This document shows positions 1 through 9,600 of a stretch of 14,817 nt of DNA, in pieces. The position numbers were made by a program, and so were the translations under genes. The notes under the pieces are model-generated. The model made no database searches and had not been told where the DNA came from. It worked only from the letters and a program-made list of their open reading frames with translations. Each line of letters begins with the position of its first letter. Position 1 is the stretch's first letter. Location: positions 1 to 14,817 of the forward strand of contig DUKP01000175.1 of assembly GCA_013329295.1 (NCBI GenBank), read 5' to 3'. This stretch comes from Candidatus Poseidoniaceae archaeon. GTDB lineage: Archaea > Thermoplasmatota > Poseidoniia > Poseidoniales > Poseidoniaceae.

Positions 1-600
1 GTAGATGTCAGCAATCATCCAAACGGTGTTGTTGGATACGGTGTACGCAAACGGTTCATAATGTGGTGAAGATGAATCCTTGGCAGCAAAATACAGCGTG
101 TCACCAATGGCTTTGCTCAGAAGTTTTGAGGATCCTGAGTATCCGAATTGTTGGGAGAAAGAATGTGAAACTTCCCAGACGGTTTGATTACTGGCATTGA
201 AAACATGTAATTTCCATGCAGAACCTGTGTTTGCTCGGAAGAAAATCAACTCCCCACTCAGCTCATTTAACCAATTGCCGGAGTTACTTGAACCGGTCCC
301 TGGATTGATATCGGCCACTTGCCATGCCGTATTGTTCGTGGTGTTGTATGCCCAAAATTCGTTCCCAAGACCTGCCCCGAAAGCGGAAAAGTAGAGCACG
401 TCATCAATTGCATAGGCCATATATTGGCCGACACCGGTAAGTGAACTGTTGACTTGCCAAACCGTGTTATTTACTGGATTGAAGGCGTAAAGACGCTTGT
501 TTTGGTTGGCATCGAAGTATATGATGTCATTCACGACCAGTTCGAAATTCACACCTGGATTGTTTTGCGTAGCAACCTGCCAGGTTGAACCATTACCTGA
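1..600 (-). repeat. Propeller E (partial): blades of a different type in the fifth interrupted putative-Ig domain
   Basis: From residue about 3427 the sequence changes to repeats of about 48 residues built on VWQV, then IIYFDA / VLYFSA / TLYFAA, then LYAFN or FWAYNTTNNT. Four units and the start of a fifth (VWMIADIY) fit before the edge. This resembles ELWxYDG-type surface repeats rather than the SIAIDSN blades. It follows a putative-Ig opening (FEYIPENNTITNNS, then HLAPYFID, about 610-680). By analogy with propellers A-D, three or so further blades and then the Ig second half should lie beyond the window. Confidence 0.7.
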
Positions 601-3600
601 TGTGGCGTCGATGAAATATGGTGCGAGGTGAACCAGTGAGTTGTTGGTGATGGTGTTGTTCTCAGGGATGTATTCGAATGGCCCAGGAGCATCATCGATA
701 ATGGTTATTGTCACAGTTGTTGAGGATGAGCCGCCAGTGTTGTTTGCCCAGATCGTGTAGGTAATTGGTGAGATTTGTAAGACCATTGGTGTGCCCCATA
801 TTGTGCCGTTGTTAGAGCCAAAGTTGAGGCCATTTGGTACGTCTGGTTCAATTTCCCAACTTGTAACTGCCCCGCCGCCCGGCGAGACGGTGTTAGGTGC
901 CATTGCTTGATTGAGGGTCAAATCCATATCAACTGGACTGTAAGAGAATGTGCCTGGTACGACATCGTTTACTGTCATCGTTATGGTTGTCGAAGCGGAA
1001 CCGCCTGAATTATTAGCCCAAATCGTATAAGTTGTAGTAGGGGTAATACTAGTAGGCGTTCCCCAAATATATCCGTCAACTGCATCTATTGACAAGCCAG
1101 CGGGTAAATCACTCGCTTCCCAACTTGTTGCTTCGCCGCCCGTAGCGGTGGCATGAATTGTGGAGATCATTTGGCCTTTGGTAAAAATATACGAAGGGAA
1201 TGGATAACTAATCGAAGGAGGTACATCATTTACTGCAAGAGTAATTGTTGTCGTGGTTGTTCCGCCACTATTTATCGCCGTAATTGTGTAAACTGTAGAG
1301 GCAGAAAGTACAGTTGGAGTTCCAGAAATCTCTCCAGTTACTGCATCAATACTAAGTCCGCTAGGCAAGTCTGGGCTAATTGAGTAACCAAACATTCCGT
1401 CATCTGAAAGAGTCGCGATTTTTAGTGCTGGAGTGGTCAAATCAGAATATAAAATATGAATATTATCATCGGTGTCAAGTGCAATGCTAGAGAAAAGTCC
1501 AACACTTCCCTCAGTGTCTAAATTAGTAAATACCCATGAACCTGAGGTATTTGTGGCATAGCGAAGCGCTGAATTGCCATTATCATAGTAAGTAACGTGC
1601 AAATGGTCCTGTGAATCAATTACCATTGATGATTGCTGACCGACATTTCCAGCAGATTCGAGAGCCGAGTTACTCCACGAACTAGAAGAAGAACAAGTAC
1701 TGGAGCAGGTGGAATGCCTTATTCCCAAAGCATCTACATCACGATGAACAATGTGAATTGTACCAGTAGAATCCATAGCAATTGATGGTTGGCCTCCAGT
1801 TGTACCAGATGCTCCCCCTGTATTGTCGACCACAGTGATTACCCACGCTCCTGATTGGTCAGTAGCGTACATTAGACCTTCAATTCCACGATCGTAAAAG
1901 GCAATGTGAATGTTATCTGAAGAATCTATCATTAATTCTGATTGTTTTCCAGTGTCTCCCGTTGCGTATAATGTTGAAAGGACCCACGAAGATGCAGATG
2001 AACAAGTGCTTGAACAGGATGCATATTTTAGATCTTCACTGGTTTCATCATAATATGAAATATGTATTTTATCACTTGAATCAATGCCAATAGAAGTTTC
2101 AAATCCAACATCAGCAGTATCATCAATAACTGTTACCACCCAAGAGCCACTTTCATCAGTAGCATATTTCAAACCAGTAATTGACTGACCATAGTACGAA
2201 ATATGTACATTATCATTGGAATCGATTGCAATATCAGCGAAGTGACCTACTGTTAGAGTAGTGTCTACAAGAGTGTCGACCCAAACACCTGTTTTGTCTG
2301 TTGCATAGTATAAGTCATTAGCTTTCTTATAGGCCACGTGTCGATAACCTTGTGAGTCGATGGCAATTGAATTTTGTTGTTGAGTTGTTGGATTGTCAAT
2401 AATACGTGTTGGTATTGCTCCGCCAATGTTGTTTGGTGTTGCTGTTGGTGACATTGCAGCATTTATCGTTAAATCAAATACATTAGGCGTATATGAAATG
2501 CTTGGGGCTGAGTCTGTCACGGTAATGTTGACATAAGCTACTGATGAACCACCACTATTTGTTGCTGTAATTGTATACATTGTTGTTGGGCGAAGTTCGG
2601 TTGGTGTACCAGAAATCACACCATTTGAGTTATCGAAGTTTAGGCCATTAGATAGGCTAGGAGAAATCCACCAAGTGATGACTGGCCCACCTGAATTTGA
2701 CGGTGAAGCAGAAAGACTTGAAGTGCCATTGGTTAACTCGAATTGGTCTGTAAGATAAAATATTGCAGGCACTACATCATTGATGGTAATATTGACATAA
2801 GTAATTGAGGTTCCACCAGAATTTGTTGCCGTGATTGTATATTCTGTTCTTGTTTGTAGTGTGTTTGGAGTACCAGTAATCTCTCCTGTTGATGAATCGA
2901 AATTGAGTCCATTAGAGAATGATGGGCTTATCGCCCACGAATCTGCTGCACCACCATTATTGGTTGGCGAAACGGCACCCATTGCAGTACCTTTGGTAAG
3001 AGTGAGGTCGTTTTGAGTATAGGATATATCTGGAGCTTCTATTTGGAACTCTAGGTAAATGATAGTGGAAACAGAATTGCCACTAATATTTGCATAAACT
3101 GTATGAGTAGTATTGCTGTAAATCGATGTGGGGGTGCCGCTAATTGTACCATTACGCCAATTCATATGTAATCCATCAGGCAAAGCTGGACTAATTTGCC
3201 AAGTAGTATGTTGCTTGACTCCTTTACCCGAACCTGAGGCTGTGGCATACTCTAATTCTGTATTTATTGCAACATCACCGTGAACAATGTGGATGTCATC
3301 ATTTGAATCGATTGAAATTGAACAGAATGTTCCTCCGTCAGAAGATAGTGTTAATTTATTCCAACTACCGCTGGAGTTAGTCATATATTCCAAAATGTAG
3401 TTGTAGTTCCAGTTATCTTTAGCATAAACAATGTGCAAATCGCCGTTAGAATCTGCTGCAATGCTTGTATAAAAGGCGCCGTCGGTTCCGCCAGTGCCTG
3501 GATTGCCTTGAATCTGTGAAACTGACCATGAACCTGAATTGCCTGAGGCTAATTTAACGTCATTATTACCATCATCTTTGATAAAAGAAATATGAACTAC

Positions 3601-6600
3601 ATCATTATAATCTACAGTAATTGATGAGTATTTGCCTTGATTCAAGGTTATTGCAACTTCTTCTCTTGTCCATGAGCCCCCTTCATTAGTTGCATAAACT
3701 AAATTGTTACCGGTTTCTCGGAAATATGAAACGTGTGCTTTGTCATTTGAATCAAGAGCAATCGCCGGGTCAAAGGCGTTTTTAGTTACATCTGAAATCA
3801 TAGTAGAAGACCAACTACCGCCTTGATTAGTTGTGTAATTTATTGTATACATGGTATTTGCTGAATTCTTAGTAGAGTAAACAATATGCAAGTTATCTAT
3901 TGAATCTACTGCTAGATCTGTACCAGCAATCCATCCTTTACCCACATCATCATCATTACCTAATGTAGCATGGAGATCTATTACTTGCCAAGTGCCACTA
4001 TAATTTGTAGCGTAGCGTAAAACATCATTTGCCATATCTAAGTAAACGATATGCACCACGCCATTCGAATCAATTCCTACACTTGGATACTTTAAATCGG
4101 TTACTGAATTTTGAATAACAGATGTAGTCCAACTACCATCGTAGTAATATGCCAATTTCATATCTTTTGATATCGATTCATAACCGACAATAGCCATTGC
4201 ACCATTTGGACCTTGAGCGATATCATTTCCTTTAGTAAATGAACCGGCAATAACTTGGGAAGAACTGGCTGAAACTCCCGTAGTCCACGCCGGACTACTG
4301 GTATCACCGTTAATTGTATGAGTGAAAGTAATTGGAGTAATCGCTGAATTTGGTACATTTGATATTCCATCAACACTAGAGGTTAGTGTGGCAAATACTT
4401 GCACCTCTATGGTTAGTGTTGCAGTATCAGTGCCACCAGAATTTGTCGCTGTCACAGTATACGCTTGAGATGCGGACTCGACGGTTGGCGTTCCAGATAA
4501 TTCCCCTGTTGCTGTATCGAAATTAAGACCGGCTGGTTCAGTAGGAGAAATACTCCAAGAGGTTGCTGTACCACCGCTATTGGACGGAGTAATAGGAGTC
4601 ATTGCCTCACCTACAATCAAATCAAAAGTAGTTGTTGAGTAAGATATACTCGGTAAGGCATCAACGACTGAAATAGAAATTGTTGTTGAATCTGTGCCCC
4701 CAGTATTGGTTGCAGAAATTGTATAAGTTACTGGAGTGGTTTGCAAAATAGTAGGTGTTCCAGTAAGTTCTCCGGTTGAAATATCAAAAGTAAGACCTGT
4801 TGGTTCGGTTGGAGAGATGCTCCAAGAGGTAGCAGCGCCGCCAGTATTGGTTGGAGTAAGTGTAGAGATCGCTACATCTTTGGTATAGGTGAACGGAGAG
4901 CCGGAGTAAGAGATTACTGGGGTTTGAGCAAGCACATTTAGGTAGAACTGTCCGGTATAAGACAAACCGGTAGATGAGGTTGCAGTAATAGTATGAGTAG
5001 TGTTGACTTGTGGTATGGTCGGTGCTCCTGAAATCGTACATGTCCCGTCTTCCACGTTAAGACCAGTTGGCAAAGAAGGTGAGAAAGTACACGTTGCGCC
5101 AGACAATGCTGAGCGTGTTGATGAACCAGAAATATAACCCTGAACAGTTTGATGGTAAAGGTTGCCACTGTTGACAGTGTTACGATGTGCTATGTGTATA
5201 TCGTCGTTAGCATCTACTGTGATTGCGGTATCCAAACCGGTTCTATCAGTTGGATGAACATATATTCCTTCTATGAGCCATGAACCAGTGGCATCGGTAG
5301 CATACCATAAATCATCAAACGCAGCACCATTCATTTCGTATGAAATATGTGCCGAACCTTGAGAATCATAAGCAAGGGAATTATATCTTCCGACACTGCC
5401 TGAAGAGTGAACTACTTCGGTAGACCAAGAAGAACCGTCATACACTTTGTATTCTAAATCATCAGTGTGAGCATTAAGATATGATATTCCTGGCTCATCA
5501 GTAATTGGAGATACCGCAATATCCAAAGCCATTCCGCCTGCATTGGATATGTTTTTTAGATTTGAACCAACCCATGAACCTGACGTATCAGTAGCATAAT
5601 GCAAGTAATCTGAAGTGGCATCGTACATGGCGACATGTATGTGATCGCTTGAATCAATAGCAATTGAGTTCCACTCAACGTTAACCCCTGTGATAATTGG
5701 CGAGAATGACCAAGATGTAGCACTCAAACAATTATTCGAACATGTCGCATGGGTTAAGTGTCCACCACTCTCGCGGTATGAGATGTGCGGGTTATCATTA
5801 GAGTCAATAGCAATTGAGGTATATCTCCCTCCGCTACTATCTATGGTCTCCTTTGACCAAGAATTAGAACCTGAAGCCTTGTATGCATACTTCAAGTCAT
5901 TGCCCTCATTTCTGTGGTAAGACACATGAAGACCATCGGATGAATCAATCGCAATGCTACAATACTGGCCTACTCGCATATCTGAATCAATGGTTGTGGT
6001 AACCCACGAGCCAGATTCATTGGTGGTATATCTTAGGTCCTCCTTCGAGCCTGCACGATACGAAACTATGTGCACTTTGTTGTTAGTATCGGTGACTATG
6101 CTATTGTAATAACCAGATTGGCCAGCAGTATATGCCGCACTCGAACTGTTTTGCACACTCGATGACCAACCGGTCCAATTGAAAGTGATTGGAGTAATGG
6201 TGTCGTCTTGTGTTATCTCAACGCCAGCAACACTTGGCTCAACTTGCCACATCGACATAAGTTGAACTGATGTTGTTGCAGATTGAGTAGTTGTGTTGGC
6301 ATAAATCGTATAATCTATGGCAGCGAATCCTTCAGTAGGAGTCCCCCAAATAGTTCCATTATTGGCGCCAAACGACAATCCAGAAGGTAAGTCTGGATGG
6401 ATTTCATAGGTTTCTGTATTGGCTAGGCTACGGAATTTACCTACCTTTCTCTGATCATTATCATCGTTGAGATATGTGAGGAATAAATCTCCATTAGTAT
6501 CTAATTCCAATTCAACTCCCTTTCCAACATTTGAGGATTGCCCATCAAGAATTTGACTTATCCATGGACCTTGAGCATTTGAAGAATAGTTCAATGTGCC

Positions 6601-9600
6601 TCCATTGCCGTTGTAATATGCAATATGCGCCTTGTCATTTTTGTCTAGTCGCATCGACAAACCTGAGTGAGCATCTGCACCTTGATCTACAACCGTTGTG
6701 ACAAATCCTGATCCTGCAGCATTGGTGGAGTAAAGCACCTTTGAGCCACCATTATTGGAATATGCAATATGGACATAGCCATTTGAATCGATAGCTATTG
6801 ATGTGTCTCCGTTAGTTGACTGGGAGACGTCGACATTTTGCTTAACCCATGTATTTGAGCCTTCATTGACTGCATGCCTCAAATTATTGGTATCTCCTCG
6901 CTTGTAAGATACATGGACTGCTGAATTTAGTTCATCATAAACAATCGAATTATACCTGCCGGTATTACCTGATGTGTCAATTGCTCCTTTATTTACCCAT
7001 GAACCACCAGGGGCTTTCTTACTCCAAAGTAAATCTTGGCCTTCTGGCGGACCTTGGAAATAAGACATATACAATGTGTCATCTTCAGCGATGTCCATTG
7101 AAATATAACTTCCTACTTCAGGAAGTGTGACAATATTAGATTTAGTCCATGTTGAATCTCCAGATATTGAGCCGTCAGGAGAAATGGCCCTTGTTGCATA
7201 TTTGATATTCATGTTATTCACTTGATGATAAACAATATGTATGACGTCGTTAGAATCAATGGCAATACTACATTCTAATCCGAGATTAGCACTTGAAGCG
7301 TGTACACCCTCCCATGCCCAAGAACCTGTGACATCGGTCATGTAGAATAAGTTACCACCGTTATCTGCTGTTCTGTAACAAATGTGCGAGTTGCCATTAC
7401 TATCAATCGCTATATCAGCGTCTTGATGCACATCATTAATTGCATGGTAGAATGGTTGTGAAGAGGTGTTAGTAACATAGGATGTTGTTGCTGAGATAGT
7501 GATTGGCGTCATTGGAGTTGTCGCCGATAACTCCGCACTGGTCGTACTTGGCGTGATAGTAATGTAGTAACATGAGCCGTCTTCAAATTCTGCACTACTG
7601 TCATAATTTAGCGCACCTTCATGAGTACAACCTACAGTTGGACTTGATAACGCCACATAAGTCCAGTCTATTCCTGGCACCCATGTGCTTGAATCATCTG
7701 CGTCATAAGCACCAGCGCCAAGAACGTGTAGTTGTGAGCCCCACTTTGGCCTGAAATCTCGGTTGTCTGGATCAACGAGTTGTTGCTCTACTGTACCTTT
7801 ACGAAGCGGGTCAAGGCTAGTAAGTGTATCAGGGTCATGAACTGAATCTGAAGAAAAATTACCCAATCCTAATTGCCCTCGAACGTTATTGCCCCAACAA
7901 GATACTGATTGGTCATCAAGAATAGTACAAGTATGGGTGTAGCCTACCGAAGCAGTGGCAACATTTCTTGCAGAATCAATAAGTGGGAATAGACTTGGAA
8001 CGGATGATTGTGTGAAAGTTCCAGTATATCCAACACCGAATACATCGTCAACTGTATATCCCCAGCAAATCATACTACCATTAACAAGCAAACTACATGC
8101 TCCATGCTGTGACGTATCTACTGACAAAGCATAGTCTCCTAAATCCTGTGTGAGAGTCAAAGTTAATTCATCAGGTAAATTTCCAATTCCAAGTTGACCC
8201 ATATTATTGTCACCCGTACAACCCACTGTGCCGTCATCGAAAGACATGCAGATGAAATTTTTCCCAATATCCATGGAAGTGACTTGGCGATCCGCTGGCA
8301 ATGTTAGATAAGTTGGTGTATTTCGGTCGATCAAATCGCCTAGTCCAAGTTGTCCTTCATTATTTCCTCCCCAGCAAGCCACTGAACCATTATCCATGAG
8401 TGCGCAAAATGCTGTTAATGCACCGAAAAGTTTCACTGGCTTACTTGTGCCGGTAAAGGTTACTAGATGTGGAGTTAGAACATCATTTGAGGATGTATTG
8501 CCCAATCCAAGTTGTCCTTTGTTATTTTTGCCCCAGCATTTTACTGATTGGTCGTCTAACAAAGCGCATGATGCCCCGTTAGAAAGTGCGATACTTATCG
8601 CTTTGCGGCCTGAACCCAAATCTACGGCTGTAGGAACCCAAACGCCTCCGGCTGTAGTGTTCCCAATGCCAAGTTGGCCGTCATCATTATTCCCCCAACA
8701 CAATAATTGGCCGTCGTTGAGAACGGCACAGGTGTGAGTCAATATTCCCGATGCTTGGTTTCCTGAACCGCTTGATTCCATCATGGCAATAGTTTTTCCA
8801 GCACCAACATCAACAAATTGGGGTGTTAATTCTTGATTGGATATAAGGCCCAAACCGAGTTGCCCGTAGTTATTTCTGCCCCAGCAGTACAAAGATCCGT
8901 TTTCATAAACTGCGCAAGAATGTTGATTGCGGGCTTGTATTGATTCATCATAACCATTTGTATAGCCATTCCAATTCATACCAAAGGTATCGTCTTGAAG
9001 AGGGTTGTTCCAAATGTCATTTGCCCGATGTGCAGCAATAGAGTCTGCTGCATTATTCCAAATAACTGAGTTCTCATTTCCTGCACCATTTTCGTAAAGC
9101 ACGATGATGTGATTTTTACCGCCATCGCTGCCAAAGACAGTATTGTTGGTTGCTTCATGGTAGTCGCCTTTAACCATCAACGCACCGCTAACATTCCACA
9201 GTACGTTGTGGTGTACCGTTGCATTGCGGCCGTTGTTTGAACCGCCAATTGGGCCGTCCATTCTAATTCCATACTTGTCAGTATCATGAATCCAATTGTA
9301 GGCGATGTTAGCATCACTCTGCTCTTCTTGCATCATCTGAACAACTGCTCCATCACTTTGTAGATAACCAGTGCCCCAAACCTCATTGTACCAAACTTGA
9401 GGTGCATCACCTAGAGACAAGGTTGCTGATGCACCAGTTAGGCTAACTGTGCTGTTAGAGAAGGTGAAATCTCTACCGCCTTCAAAGACTGAAACCATCA
9501 ACCCTGGTAAATCTGTAACCGACCAGTCTATGTGGTGGAAATACGAATTATTGATTGTATTATTATTTGATTGGCCAGCTGAACCGTGGAATTCAATAGC

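Larger units (their letters stand above)
693..6249 (-). repeat. Higher-order super-repeat: Ig carrying a propeller plus two plain Igs, three complete periods
   Basis: Unit starts are at 6249, 4395 and 2511, and a fourth unit begins at 693. That gives periods of about 618, 628 and 606 residues. Each unit has the same order: a putative-Ig domain interrupted by a propeller, then two uninterrupted putative-Ig domains. The repeat is at protein-architecture level; DNA sequences have diverged, so it is old or was built from diverse parts. The fourth unit is cut by the window edge. Confidence 0.8.

Noticed and set aside
4784..5168. Short minus-strand frames overlapping the giant gene
   Set aside because: They are out of frame with the giant gene, and their translations match no family. 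The main frame carries clear Ig and propeller motifs through the same bases.
6430..7446. Sialidase enzyme activity from BNR-like blades
   Set aside because: The blades carry SIAIDSN strands, but I could not see the arginine triad, Tyr/Glu pair or Asp-box spacing of an active sialidase.
693..7527. CRISPR array or DNA tandem repeat
   Set aside because: The periodicity is at the protein level with diverged codons. There are no short identical DNA repeats with unique spacers.
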